From positions 3,663,501 through 3,727,500 of the forward strand of contig OW028583.1 of assembly GCA_932294295.1 (NCBI GenBank): 64,000 bases of DNA, in the 5' to 3' direction. Below the pieces are notes generated by a model. The model was not told the DNA's origin, did not search any database, and saw only the letters and a program-made list of their open reading frames with translations. The position numbers were made by a program, and so were the translations under genes. Shown here one piece after another: positions 46,668-60,300 of this stretch. The stretch comes from Alitta virens. Taxonomy: Eukaryota; Annelida; Polychaeta; Phyllodocida; Nereididae. The first letter of the stretch is position 1. Each line of letters opens with the position of its first letter.

Positions 46668-49600
46668 AGGTATTATAACAAGACCCAAGGGTTATGTGAT
46701 ATATTTTTACGAGTGGGGTATTAAATATGACTGAATTATAAACACTAACTGTAGTAAATAAATGATTAAATTATTACACATACAGAACATAGAATATACT
46801 TTAGTAAATATCATATCGTATCTGAACTGATCAAGTTGTGGGTATTCAATGGAAAGACTAAGACAGGAATATGGAAATTAATATGAATGTAATAATATAG
46901 TACTTTCAAACTTAAAATATTCTATGATCTTAAATTTAAAAAACTGTTCTCACAGAAATTTTCTTTAAAAAAAAAAAGAGTTCTCATAGTATAATATTCA
47001 GAAGCAATTTTGCATTTTGAAATTAGACCAAAGTACAGCAAGCTGCTATTTAAAAAAAAAAAGCCATTTGATGTGTTATATAATTTTGCATGCTCTATCT
47101 GACACAGTAAAGAAAAACCAAGAAATAAATCAGCTTTTAAAATTAGATACAAAAGATGTATAAAAAACATATTGGAACAATACAGATAGATGGATAGATA
47201 AATAGATAGATTTATAGATAGATATGGAAAGTGCAGCCCTCTAAGGTCATTTCTTGCCGCTAGCCAGGGTTGATGGATGAGGTGTGAGAGAGGAGTCCAC
47301 CCATGCCTCATGGGTGGAATCTTTTACTTGCCTCAGCATAGACACTGAGTACAAGGGACCGCCAATTTAATGTTTCATGTAATCGCCATATAGCTGGGAT
47401 GTAGCTGATAAGAAGTGCCTGTACAAGGGACTGCCAATTTAACGTCTCATCCTAATGACATCCAGCTGGCATGATGCTCATGAAAGGTTGCCTGGGCCTG
47501 GGATTGACCCCGGGTCCTTCAGAGGAGCAGGCGAGCGTCTTACCACTAGACCACCTAAATAGGCAGGGTCAGATAAATAATTCCCAATAAATATGCAGGG
47601 CTTCTCTTTTGTTTCAGTATACAATAGACCAGAGGTGAACGACTCAACATTCACAATGACTATAAATATAATCAGCCATCTCCAGCGCAATATCCTGTGG
47701 TTTCATGAATGTTTTCATTAATCATTTATTCCATAAACTATCACCAATCGATGAATTAAAAAACAAACTTTTTTTTCTTTTTGAACAGTTACTCAAGTTG
47801 TCTTAAAGATACTCGTCATTGTGCTGATGGTGACAACAATCAGACGACTGTTGCCGAGAACCGGCTTTTCGGGTGATCCATCAGGACATGAAGTGAATGA
47901 TCAACTGGAAACCATGAAGACTGTCAAGGGTGTATTAAAGAATTTAGCGAGTAATAATAAAAAAATTGATAACCCCAGCAAAAGATCAAACTTGGATGTT
48001 GATGTTCGGCCAAAGACTATTTTTGGACAGAAAGAGGAGTATGACGATCTGACGGAGTTTGACACCCTCGAAGAAATTCCTCTCATCTTTCATCAAACAT
48101 ACACAGATGACAATGTACCCATTGTCTACAAGGTAATGAAATATGTAAAATGTTGGTCACATATTATAACAGGCATACCTCAGATCACATGCCACATCGA
48201 TCAGGCGACAAACCAGTATCGTCTGATGACGGTCAATATTGGTTCGACGCTAATAAAATCGGGATGTAACAGTTATATCCTCCATAGTCAAGAGTTAACT
48301 AATATTTTTGTTGCTTATATCTCTATGCCTTTTGACAATCAGGCGACAAACCCTCATCGGCTGATGACGGCCTTCGGCGTCGGGATATAACCAACAAAAA
48401 TGTTACTAACTCCCGACTGTGAGGGATAAACTGAACATATACTCCACTAGGCATATTTATACATTTTTGTGATTGTTTGTTGGTTTTTACTGCCTTTATT
48501 ACACAAGACAAGTTCAGTTTACACTCAGGAAGGAGTTAACTAACATCTTCGTTGGTTATTGCCCACTTGGAACAATAGGAAAACAGTCTAAGTGGAGTAT
48601 GAAGCTAGTTATAATGCATTCTTCATTAGCTAGGCTGGAAGTCACTCACATGGTAGTTAAATTGGGATGTTCTGGTCAACAGGGGGAGCTACATGCCAGT
48701 CCTATAACCTTTTTTTGATGACGTAATCATACACCAGGTCATTGAGTATGTTGATGACTTCACAAAAGTTGTGAGCACCAGTACACAGCTCCTACTGTCG
48801 ACCCAAATGTCCCCCATTGTTGTTGATCTTTCGCAGTGTCTATGTCATGTGTGATGGGACGGGAAGAAGACAGATGTGGCAATGTCTAACACATGTATTA
48901 TGCAGATTTTGTAATGAAGCATCTCATTATTACGTCTGCCTTATATAATAAAGTTGACTTAACACCAAAGCAGTAGAATTGAGACAATAGGAAGGATTTC
49001 AATACCATTGCAAATTCCACATCGAGTGAAAATGTAAAAAGACCGAATCTTATGATAATATTTATGCCAAACAGCGGCCCAAAATATTCCAATAAACAAC
49101 CTATTCATTCAAATTAAAAATCGTATCCGCTTAGCAACATTTTCTGAATCCGCAGGGTACCACATACCAAACTATATTAATCTCGATATAACTATAGTTG
49201 AGTACAGTAATCAAGCTAATAGATTCATCTTAATATTTTGACATGTGGGGTACCAAGTTTTAAGCTGTTTAACATTTTCTTCTTCTTTTTGATCATAGAA
49301 ATGGATGCAGTCTTGGCTCCATTTTCATCCCAACTGGCAATATTGGTTTTGGACTGATGCAGAAATCCACAAATTCATTACAACCAGATATCCAGATTTC
49401 AAGGATATCTTCTTTGACTACAAGGATAATATCCAGAGATCAAATGTATTCAGGTAATACATTCACAACGTCATTTATCTCATCCTCAAAGTTAAAAGCA
49501 TTTGTACAAATTTATTGGTCAGCCCTGCTGAAAGTGTGAGGTTCGATCCCTCGCCCATGCAGGCACTCTTTATGAGCTATATCCAAGCACGATGTCGATA

Positions 49601-50823
49601 GCATGAGACATTCAGTTGGAGGTGCCTTGTATTCGATATCCCACCTATGGGGTTAATGTGTAATATGGTGGACTCCTAAGCCTTATCTCATATCATTGCA
49701 TCTATCTCTGGCGGCATTATATTCTCACTTTATGTTTCCATTAGATCCTCACTTTATGTTTTCATTAGATCCTCACTTGATGTTTCAATTAGATCCTCAC
49801 TTTATGTTTCCATTAGATCCTCACTTTATATTTCCATTAGATCCTCACTTAATGTTTCAATTAGATCATCACTTTATGTTTCCATAAGATCCTAACTTTA
49901 TGTTTTCATTAAACCTTCACTTTATTTTCCATTAGATTGTCACTTATGTTTGCATCAGATCCTCACTTTATGCTATCTATTAGATCCTCACTTTATGTTT
50001 CCATTAGATCCTCACTTAATGGTTTCATTAGATCCTCACTTAATGGTTTCATTAGATCCTCACTTAATGGTTTCATTAGATCCTCACTACTTGTTTCTGT
50101 TTAACTCACACTTAATGTTTCCACTAGATCGTCACTTTAAGTTTCCATTTGATCCCCACTTTCATCTTGATTAAAACATTGCAATTTCTTTTTTCCAGAT
50201 ACTTTCTAATGCATGAATTTGGTGGATTTTATATGGATCTTGGCATGGAATGCCTCAGACCTCTGGATGACCTTGTTTTTGAAAACAATTGTCTCCTAAC
50301 TTCAGAACCTGATTTTCACCGTTTGTTGATCCCATCACACAAGAGCCATCAGCATTTGGTATCGAACACTTTCATGGCTTGTCACCCGAGGAGTCCATTT
50401 TTCAACCATGTCATCGGCTTTTTGGTTGAGGACAAAAAAAACCAACTTGCTGATCCTGATAGAAGCACTGGAACTTTAATGATGGAAGATGCTTTCACTG
50501 ATTATCGATTGAAAAAACCTTTGGAAGAGGTTCCAAAATTAACAGAATCTGAATTATTCATTCCAATGGCTGATAAACGTAAAACTGGCTCGCTCAAAAC
50601 GCTTTGTAGGGAGTTGACCAAATGGGATCAACAAAGTTTTGAAACACTGAAGGGCCTTCAACAATGTTATAAATATCTTCAAGATGGTGCAAACCTAATA
50701 ACTGGGAATACGTATACAGTTCATCATTGGGCTAATTCATGGACTGATGATGATGGGAATAGTATCGATGGAGAACAAGAAACTGCCTTATTTAATATCA
50801 AGGATTTGCTAAATGATGTATAA
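46334..50823 (+). CDS. Gene E: GT32-like protein with degraded active site
   Basis: Exons: 46334-46403, 47789-48132, 49299-49453, 50199-50823, splicing to 397 residues. Exon 1 has a second in-frame ATG at 46367. Like C and D it has R-S-N-V-F-R (Asn187), GGFYMDLGMECL (D-L-G 203-205) and STGTLMM. It goes further from the family pattern: exon 3 reads FWTDAEIHKF where all others have FWTDEDI, and exon 4 has lost two codons (the I-G of TIGKWD). HHWANSW and the cysteines remain. The frame is intact. AATAAA at 50979 is the nearest polyadenylation signal. It is the most diverged of the three and probably the least likely to bind donor sugar in the usual way. Confidence 0.9.
46506..46665 (+). repeat. 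(AGT)n microsatellite in intron 1 of gene E
   Basis: Counterpart of 29858-30000, the longest of the three arrays. Confidence 0.9.
47185..47560 (-). mobile_element. SINE (type 2) in intron 1 of gene E
   Basis: Same insertion as in genes C and D. Confidence 0.7.
49515..49685 (+). mobile_element. SINE (type 2) in intron 3 of gene E
   Basis: Shortened version of the insertion at 32385-32615, lacking the head and part of the middle. Confidence 0.65.
49720..50160 (+). repeat. 24-bp minisatellite in front of exon 4 of gene E
   Basis: Units TTTCCATTAGATCCTCAC + TTTATG with GGTTTCATTAGATCCTCAC variants. As 24 is a multiple of three, one frame stays open (repeating P-H-F-M-F-P-L-D), which is fortuitous. 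Confidence 0.85.
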
Positions 50824-52357
50824 ACACACTTACTAGGAGCTTCTGGTTCTTGCAACATAAAATGTTTGATATCATTTGGTAAATGTAATGAACAATTCTG
50901 AATTTGTCAAAATATATGATTTTGTTTTAAGTCAAATTTGTACGTATGACTATGTAAATATCCTACCATGTACCATTGAATAAAATTATCAATGTAAAAG
51001 ATGCAAGCAATTTTAATTGAAACATAGAATATCCGCTCAAGGTGTCAAATCTATGTCACTAGCTAAAAGCCATGTACGACAGAGAAAGCCAGTCTACAGA
51101 ATTTATTCTTTGCAAGACAAATTTGAGTTTGGTTTCCAAATATATATTCTCTGTTATCATCATAACAGGTCAATTAAGAATAAAGCATTTATGACAATAG
51201 AAAATATAGCAAACAGTTATGATTAGTTGTAGAGTACTGTGTCAAAGTCTTTAGAGCCACCCTAAAACATTGTGTGTTATTTGCTCATATGCAGACCTTC
51301 ATCTAAACAAGTGATCCCGCACTATGCTTGGAATAAAGTGCTCATATGTAGACCTTCATCTGAACAAGTGATCCCGCACTATGCTTGGAATAAAGTGCTC
51401 ATATGTAGACCTTCATCTGAACAAGTGACCCTGCACTTTGCTTGTAATAAAAGTTTGACAACTTGTATTGTGTTTAAGGGACCTTTTAACGATGTTAGGA
51501 CAGAGCCAGTTCTGCAGTCTTATGTAAAATGGGGACCATACCAAATAATAGAAATGAACCAGAAGAAACACCAACTTTCTTTGCTATCATTGTTTTCCTA
51601 TTTTACTATGTCTATAATTCAGGGAAAGTGTGTTCAACCCTGCAGGCAACACAATAATCATGTATAAAATGTATTTCCTTGCTGTGGCATCAATTTGAGG
51701 ATGCTCAAGACTTTTGCACAGTGCTGTAGATAGGCGTAAATAAACAGGAATTTCGAGCATGCATAGCACTTTTAACTCCAAGCATTATCATCTCACCATT
51801 ATGTCTGCCAATGGTAGTGTTTCATACAATCTGGCAAAGCTTCAGAACAATATCTACACTCTCCCTGTACGGACACATTTGACATTTATTTTTGAGAGAT
51901 AACCACATATTTATTTAATGTTAGAGTTTATATTGTGCACATGTGATTCGTTTGATTTGGAGGCAAATGGAAGGGTGTTATAGGCACTTAATGTTTCCGT
52001 AATGGTGTTCTAGTCAGACTGTTTGAGTTGTAAGTAGAAAGCTTTTATAGGCAGATTGTTTGATTTGTGGCCTTCCAATTACAATTAAGCAATATTGTTT
52101 TTTTTTAGTTTTTTACTGTTTTGGAAATTTAATGATCTTCTGACTCTTGACTCTAATGGTTTGATTTGGAGGCAGGTTGAAGGGTGCGATATGCAGATTG
52201 GTTGATTGTGGACAGGTAGAAGGGTTTCATTGGCAGATTGTTTGAATTGGAGGCAGGTAGAAGAATGTTTATGATGAGGTCTAGCTAAGTCTCGCTTGCA
52301 AAAGACGGATCATATGGGTGTGTTGTTTCAATGGGAGGCATGTATAAGGGTTTTATG
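50824..52357. other. 3' flank of gene E
   Basis: Contains the likely AATAAA at 50979, a 57-bp tandem triplicate at 51281-51451, and the unit-specific sequence seen after genes C and D. No exon seen. Confidence 0.45.
51281..51451 (+). repeat. 57-bp tandem repeat, three units
   Basis: Three copies of GCTCATATGYAGACCTTCAT through TGCTTGGAATAAAG. The unit length keeps a frame open (19-residue repeat), but there is no start or splice context; treated as non-coding. Confidence 0.75.
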
Positions 52358-52893
52358 AGCTGATTTGCCTTTAAGAACTTTCACAGTTGTTCTATTTTCC
52401 CAGCACAGCTGAGAGGCGTTGAAATAACACACTTGTCCATACTTTTTTGAAGAGAAATCGTTGTCATCGGTCATAATAACAAATCTGAGGTTATTTTAAT
52501 CTTTGTTGATATTAAATTTGCCACTGTTGACGGCGTCATTTTCGTGAATAATGCATTCCGGGAGGATTATAAAAATGAAAATGAGTTGCCTGCAATGACA
52601 TCATAAACAAACTTCGTCACTTGAACTGTTGTGACTCATCAGAATCTCTTCCCCATAATTATCAGGGCAAAATGGCGATGAAGTTTCACCGACCAAAAAT
52701 CGCCATTGTTGCAGTTTTTAGGGAACAAACAGCAATTGTCAGATCACAGCCTTCATATCAGACAATGAACTCCTAAAGAGTGGACAGGCAAGGTCAGTGT
52801 ACTGCTGGTTTGTGACGTCATTATTTTATTTTGAGTGCGAAACCTTTTGGTGGCCAATCGGTCCATCCTCTACAGAGGATAGATACTCCATCT
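52358..52893. mobile_element. 536-bp insertion with 11-bp target duplication
   Basis: AGGGTTTTATG occurs on both sides (52347-52357 and 52894-52904) and only once in tandem unit 2 (near 43324). The insert has no poly-A tail, no clear inverted ends (starts AGCTGATTTGCC, ends ACTCCATCT) and no open frame. Type unknown. It is specific to unit 3, so it arrived after the duplications or was lost elsewhere. Confidence 0.75.
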
Positions 52894-53078
52894 AGGGTTT
52901 TATGGATGGATTGTTTGATTTGCAGGCAATTAGAATAATGTTTATCTAGCTCATTCTACAAAAGATTGATCCAGGTGGCAGCATGCCAACTCAGGTCAAT
53001 CTTTGGTTAACACTGGCCAACATTAACTGATGCAAAGCCAACCATGAGCCAACATGGCCTGACTCTGTATATATAGAA

Positions 53079-54346
53079 GGGCTCTAAAATTGGCAGTTTT
53101 AAAAAATATGTTGTCACAAGATTGTTCCCTGGAGCTTTTCCTATTCCTATGATAAATCAACTACAGTACCATGCAAAATTTCATTTCCAAATTTCGCGCT
53201 TAAGCCTTGCCACCACCCACTTGAAGTTTCCATGCAAATCGCATGAGAGCCAATAGAGCGTCTTAAAAAGGATAACAACACATTGCTCCTTGGGACACCA
53301 ATTCCTGAACTTGTTCATTACAGAATTCTCATCCAGGATGATGTTTTCAAACAATCTTCTATTTTGAAACATGGCATTGCATATGCAGCAAACCCTCATG
53401 CCTGTATTGCTCACGGTATATGCTCAGCAAATGTACGGAAACAGTAACGGACGGTAAGAATGTCCATTGGCATCCTGGCCAAATTCCATGCACTCCGCCA
53501 GAATGCTATCTTAGTCTTTTTGTAATAGTAGGATAAGTTCATAACACTGGTCAATTAGTAGTGCAAAGAAAACATGGCTATTACATAGCAGAGTAAAACT
53601 AGGTCAGTAAGCTCTAATTTATATACTCCTCAACTAGGTTCATTTAACTTATGTAGGACACTTACGGAAAGGTGAAACAAGATTTAAGAATTTCTCATGT
53701 AGTGTGAAATCACAAATAAGTGCATATACAATAAAAACAGATAAAATCAAATGTGATATTTAGACTAATTTAAATTTGCATAATAGCAGAATTACACATT
53801 AATTTTTACATAACCTTAAATTACGAATAAATATCCATGTCGCAAACCATTTTTTTTTTGGAGCACCCGAATGTATACTTAGTTTCATAAAATATGGTCG
53901 ACTCTAGACAGCCATAGCTATAACTGGCCATCCTCTTCTGTATACTCCTAGCCTATATAATATAAACCTAGGTAAATGTAAAGAAATTTATAATATATCA
54001 TAAATATGTATGTACAATAGACATGCATCTTTTCAAAAAGTGACAAATATCTGTAATTCTCAACTTAGCTACAAATAGTACTGCATGTATTTTTAGATTC
54101 GGCTTTGAGTAGCCACCTATAGCCAGACAGTTCCATTTGGTGGCAGGTAGCTTGTATAGCAGAAGTTGTCTTGCTGTGTCTAGGTTCAATTTTACAGGCT
54201 GTATTAACCTGTGATGCATACAGCTGAAATACTTTGGTCCAAATATTTTGTAGAGCATATGTGACCGAGAAAGAATGCACTTTTTTCTTTGTATAGCAGT
54301 CCGAAAATCTATGATTAAGTAATGTGGGAATGCTTAGTCCAAAAGG
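53079..54346. other. Spacer between tandem unit 3 and gene F
   Basis: No gene seen. Open frames of 66-86 codons on the minus strand lack splice sites and recognisable motifs. Confidence 0.4.
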
Positions 54347-57300
54347 ATGTTACTTCAAGGTAAGTCAATTTGATTTCCAATGCCATAAATACTACATGTA
54401 TGTATAGCTATTTGTTGGCGAGGGGCCACATGTTGGCCAATTTAGTAGCATGTACCATTATTGATTGTAACATTGAAAGACTTAAGACAGCTAAGTGGCC
54501 TAATGGTTAAGGTATCCACCAATTCCATATTGGTCAGCTCAGCCGAAGGTCCCGGGACCTGGTTTCAATCCAAGGCCCGCGCACTCTTCATAAGCTACAT
54601 CCCAGCTGGATGTTAATCGCATGAGATGTAAATTGGAGGTGTCTTGTACTCGATTTCCATGCTGAGGCAAGTAACAGATCCCACCCATGGAGTAAATGTG
54701 TAATATGGGGTGCCAAGATAGTATTCCAAATTGGGCCAGCGTCGCTTCTATTTTGGCCGCTGTCGGTACAACATCGTTTCAACATCGCCGACATCGCGCC
54801 GACTTCGCCCCCGACGTTGATACGATTTGGAATGCTATCTGGGTGGATTCCAAGCAGCCTTACCATCTCATCATTACGTCTGCCTCTGGCATAAGTTATG
54901 CTGTAGGATAGATTCACGGCATCTTGCCATAAAAGATTTACCGTAGCAGACATTGAGACATTAAAAAAGGCCTACTTATTGCATGGGTGGGTAACTCAAG
55001 GGTGATGACCTCCAAACCAGTACGAATAGCCAAAAAAGGCGCTATGCGCTGCCCCACTCTTGTTTTGCATCCGACTATCACATGAACCACAAAGGGGTGA
55101 ATATCCTCACTGGTTTATATGTTGCTGAATATTGCAGACTATTCTTGTGAATTTAAATATTTTGATCTTTTTTTTTATGCATGAATTGCATGGAGCAGCA
55201 CAAAATGCACGAATGCAGCTTATTTTCACTGATGCATGACTTCTCTCTTTTATAAATAACTGTTAGCTACACTAAAATGAATGTCAATATAAATTCTGCC
55301 CATTGTAATTCATTTTGCTGGAATAGTCCAGATGAAGGCAAAGCCAAAAGGGCAAAATTGACTTTGGAAAGGCAGCAATAACAAGGTCAACTGCTGTGGT
55401 GATCACAAATATAACACGCATTTGCGGAGCAGAACTCTTATGACTTATGCACCATTGTTTATATTCTCCGATTAATTTTTTCACTTAATTCATTCTAAAC
55501 TTTGTCGTTCAGAATTTTTTTTTGGTGGTACTTTTCACCAGATATGGCTTGTTTCCTTTGTTCAATTTAAAGATATCCACTCTTATAGTATATCACCAGA
55601 AAGTAGTTTCTGGGCTTTCTTGCGATATTTTTATTGTACAGAATAGAGGCACCACCATTTTCGTCTGACAAGATGTTTTAGAATACTTCTCCAGACCCAA
55701 TGCAAAAAAAATATTTTGCTAATACATTACCATGTAGGTTACGATTTTCATGATGAACATTACTAATACTATAAACTTTCTAATTTTCAAAAAGTTTGAC
55801 TTTTGAACAAAAACAACGGAGAAAAAAGTGCAAAATCAAGCGTTTTTTCATGATTATTATGATTTTAGGAGCAAATTTAACAGGCAGTGATAATTTGTAT
55901 GAACTCCAACACACTTAGCAACGTCCAATATACTTAGCATTGACTCACACCAGCTGATCAGAGAGAATTTCTGTAAATTCAAGTCGTTACTATCACGTGA
56001 TTTGTCATATAATCACCATTGTGAGAAGCTAACATGGACAGAAACATTACATAGTGCTACTGGATGCAAGCCAGTATAATTGTAGGGCAATTATAGCTTC
56101 TTCTTTTACCTTGACAAAAATATAGGGCATAGAACGTGGTTACCAAATAACCAGCGTATAAAACAGATAAAACAAACTGACTACCTCACGATCTGGCCTT
56201 GAACTTTGCCCCATAACGCTTTGGTGCATGGTAAGTTTAAACACGTACATGATTGCCAAGAGTAAAATAAGTTATATAAAACCATCACATGTCAAATCAT
56301 GATTTTTAACGAAAATTATGGTTTTCGTGGAAAACCATAAATCTTTTGAAATTATTTTAAAGATAGGACTCAGTAAAGTACACTACGACTTTATTCCTCA
56401 CTTAAAGCTTCATGATGAAATTGCTGTTTCACATTAATCTTATCTTTTTGTGTTAATTTGAATCTTATTGTGATATTATGATCAGTATTTGTATATATTT
56501 TTGTAAAATTTAAATCTAATATTGATATTGTAATCAGTATTTGTGATTTGATCTGTGATTTTATTTGCTATCTTTTATGTACTTATATATATATATATAT
56601 TATTTCGCCTTAATACTGAATGTTTAAGAGCAGGACTCTGTCCAGAAAACATCAAATTGTGGCAACTGGGACCTTAAATGTTAAGCTGTATATTATGTAT
56701 AAAATAATGAGAACTTGTACATCAGATTTTTGTAGATGTAGTTTTAGATAGACGTAGTGAGTAGATATGTGACATATGTATCTTTTCTGATATGAAAAAG
56801 TGTCAATAAAAGCTATATATATATATATATTAATCTGAATCATACTAATCCACCAAATCTCCAAATCATTCCATTAGAACTTATTGATGTTCTTGGCATT
56901 GTCTTAGACTCACATTTAACCTAGAAACCACACTTAACCATGATACCTTAAAAAAATTCCAGAAGCACTCTAGCTGCTGTCATATGCAGCTTGAAGAATT
57001 ATTTCCAGTAATATTCTAAAATTGCTTCTGCGATACTGAAAGTAAGATTAATAGCAAAATACAATGCCCAATACAATGCCCACACTGGGGCGGGGGCCTA
57101 GCTCAGAGGTAGCGCTCTGGGCTTCCAACCGCTGGGTCCCGGGTTCGATTCCCGGTCGAGCCTAAGTTGGATGGCTGTTTCATCCTTCGTCTCATTGCCA
57201 TGGTCCCTGCCTGTCCTAATTAGCCCAACAGGTGCAAAAATACAGGACGTAAAGCCCTAATCACAAACGAACAAACACAAACAATGCCCACACTGACCCA

Positions 57301-60300
57301 ATTCTCAAATCGCCCAATCTCTTTAAAGTAAGTGATATCTGCAAGCTCCAGGAATTCAAATCCATTTACAAACATAAAATCTTCAATGGTCATGTTAGTA
57401 AAAAAAAATTTTCGCACTCACTCGTGATCATGGCATTGCCTCGTAATTTTTTCACATTCCCCCACGACACTTTCGCCTTAACTCATATGATCACGTTCCC
57501 TCGTGATAAATGCCTTTCCTCGCGATATCTTTAAGCTCCAGGAATTCAAATTCATTTACAAACATAAAATCTACAAAGCCTTTAATGGACATGTTAGTAA
57601 AAAAAATTTCGCGATCACTAATGGTCATGGCGTTCCCTCATGATTTTTTTTCACATTCGCTCACGACACTTTCACCTTAACTCATGATGATCACGTTCCC
57701 TCGCGATAAATGCCTTTCCTCGATAAGTTTTGCATTCCCTTGCATTTGAATGCAAAACTTCACGAGGGAACGCCATGATTGCCAGGTATTGCATTTTTTT
57801 GCAAGGGAACACGTTTCTCGTGATGGTATGGAAATGCAATTGATTATAATACAAATTCAAGCCTGTCAAAATCCCAGATTTTTTGACGTTGTACAAATCG
57901 TCAACAGGATCGCCTAAAACGAGCTTCTTATTGTGAAGGAACACATTCTTTTTGCGAGAGAACGTGTTTCTTTTGTTTGTTACTTTTTAGGGAATGCTCA
58001 TTACTTCACAATTCTCTCCATACTCTTTCTTTGTTGCTGTTTTAACCTTCTTTTGTTTAAAAATTACCATGGTTAACCTGACTTTTTATTTGTTTTGAGA
58101 AAATTTTATATTTTAACATATACTTCTCAGCATCTATCTATTTAAAATAAAGCTACCTATACAATTTGTTGCAACAACTCAACAAGGCGGTGCTTTTCGA
58201 TATAATTTGTTTCTCATGTATAACTTTTTTTTTACAGTTGGCCGGACTTCATCCAATCCTCTCCACAGATTCACAGTTAGAATCTGTATTCCAACTGTAA
58301 AGCTTTGGCATAGACAATTGAGGGGCTCCCTAAGATGTATAACCGTGGCTTGTTTCTTCGCCACACTCCTGTTCCTCACTGCGGACCGTCAGCCGGACTG
58401 CGCAAAGACAACAGCCGTTACACCAGCAGCGCATACAAAAAATATCGGCACAAGAGTGTTAGAAATTGCATCTATGTTATCGGATAACTTCGGTGATGCT
58501 AATTACACGGATTACAAATACAGCAAAAGACACAACACTGATGTTGACGTTCGACCTGAGGTCATTTTCGTACGAGAGGACCAGGATGTTAATCAGATCT
58601 ACTTTAATTCAAGGAAAATACCCCTCATCATCCATCAAACGAACAAGAACCATAACGTATCCATCGTCTATAAGGTAATTTCTAACACGTATAATGTCTG
58701 ATGTTTCAATGCTACTGGGTCTGATGCTTAGTTAGCTTATATGACCAGCAGCCAGAGGCAGATGTAATGATGGGATGATAAGAGTTGGAGTCCACACCAT
58801 GTTACACATTTACCCCGTGGGTGGGGTTCTTTAACGTGCCTCAGCATAGACACCGAGCACAAGGCACCTCAAATTTGACGTCTCGTGTGATCAACATCCA
58901 GCTGGGATGTAGCTCATGAAGAGAGCCCGGGCCAGGGATTGAACCCGGGCCGGGGATTGAACCCCACATTTCATCAGAGCTGGTCAATGTGGAATTCGTG
59001 GATGTTTTAACCATTAGGCTACCCAGCTGCTCAATCAAAGTGATCATCTGAATGTCCATCCCCACTAAAAACAGTAACATATTCTTGGGAAGAGGGAGGA
59101 GTGGACGCAGAGGAGTCATCAGACGACTCCCGAGCAATGAAATCTAACACCGTTAATTTAAGTTGATTTAAGTACTTTTTGATATTATGTGATCTCGGTT
59201 AATTGCACAATATCAAAATTAACGTATGTTATGCCTCTTAACCAGAAGGCTATTACGATTTTATTGACATTGCATACCTAAGAATATTGCCTGCAATACC
59301 TGTTAGAAAAAATAATTAACTCATCGATCAACGAGACATCTTTTACTTTAAAATCATCTTTCATAATGAATACAATATAGAAAAAAATGTAAACAAATAT
59401 TGCGTTTCTTTTTCAGAAATGGATGCAGTCTTGGCTCAAGTTTCATCCCAACTGGCAATATTGGTTCTGGACTGATGAAGACATCAACAAATTCATTACT
59501 ACCAGATATCCAGATTTCAAGGATATCTTCTTTGCTTACGACGCTAACATTAAAAGATCTGATGTGTTCAGGTAAATACTACTCATTTTACTTTCAGTGC
59601 TATTATGCACAGAAATGTTTATATAAATGAAAGATCACACAGACAGGGTAAATATTTACATGACCAGACTTTACCCTAATATCTCTACTTGGATAGGTCA
59701 AACTTCTGAGAAATAAGTCCTTGCCTTGATAACTATACTAAAACTCCACCAAGATAGTTTTCCTATTGTAATGTTTTAAAGTCCAGAAGTATGCTTGACA
59801 ATGAGAGGGTGGCCCCTAGCTACAGGTTATCTTTCCTTCAGTCCGTTGCCTGTCCTCTGCGTGTCATCACCTCACCGCCAAGCGACCCTAATTATGTACA
59901 TGTTTTTCTCGTTTATTCATCTAGTGTAAATTAAAACATTTCTTTTATAGTCAATAGACATGCTAATGGTATCAAAGGTCTGACAATGAAATTACACAAT
60001 AATTAGATGTTCACGTGCAAGGAGGCAATTCAAAAATATTACCTAAACTCAAAAAATATGGATCCATTTCTCTTGTATTTTTAGGAGAAGATTTTTTCAG
60101 TCAATACTCAGCCTATTGGCTCCATAGTTTAACCAATCATTTTGTTCAACTAGGTAAACTAGCAAATAATGTCCATAATTAGGTCGCTTGGCTTATAGGT
60201 GATGACACGCAGTGAATAGGGTTGTGGCTTCTTGACCACAAGCATGACCTCTGCCCAAGTATGGCTGGGCTTTAGTCTCCTCTAATCTTTTTACATTAAC

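Larger units (their letters stand above)
43505..53078. repeat. Tandem unit 3 (carries gene E)
   Basis: Third copy, about 9.6 kb, longest because of an insertion at 52358-52893 and several small expansions. It ends with CATGGCCTGACTCTGTAT at about 53073, after which similarity stops and no MITE follows. Confidence 0.88.

Noticed and set aside
49696..50174. Frames with a repeating P-H-F-M-F-P-L-D octapeptide
   Set aside because: Produced by the 24-bp minisatellite before exon 4; the unit is a multiple of three, so one frame stays open by chance.
51272..51667. 131-codon frame with a 19-residue repeat
   Set aside because: Arises from a 57-bp tandem triplicate in the 3' flank of gene E, with no start or splice context.
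56216..56235. Alternative first exon of gene F at the GCATGGTAAGT donor
   Set aside because: The only ATG there would leave a phase-0 junction, incompatible with the phase of exon 2.
57092..57165. tRNA-Gly gene
   Set aside because: A and B boxes are good, but the acceptor and anticodon stems do not pair, and the same head with the same non-tRNA body occurs elsewhere, so it is a SINE.
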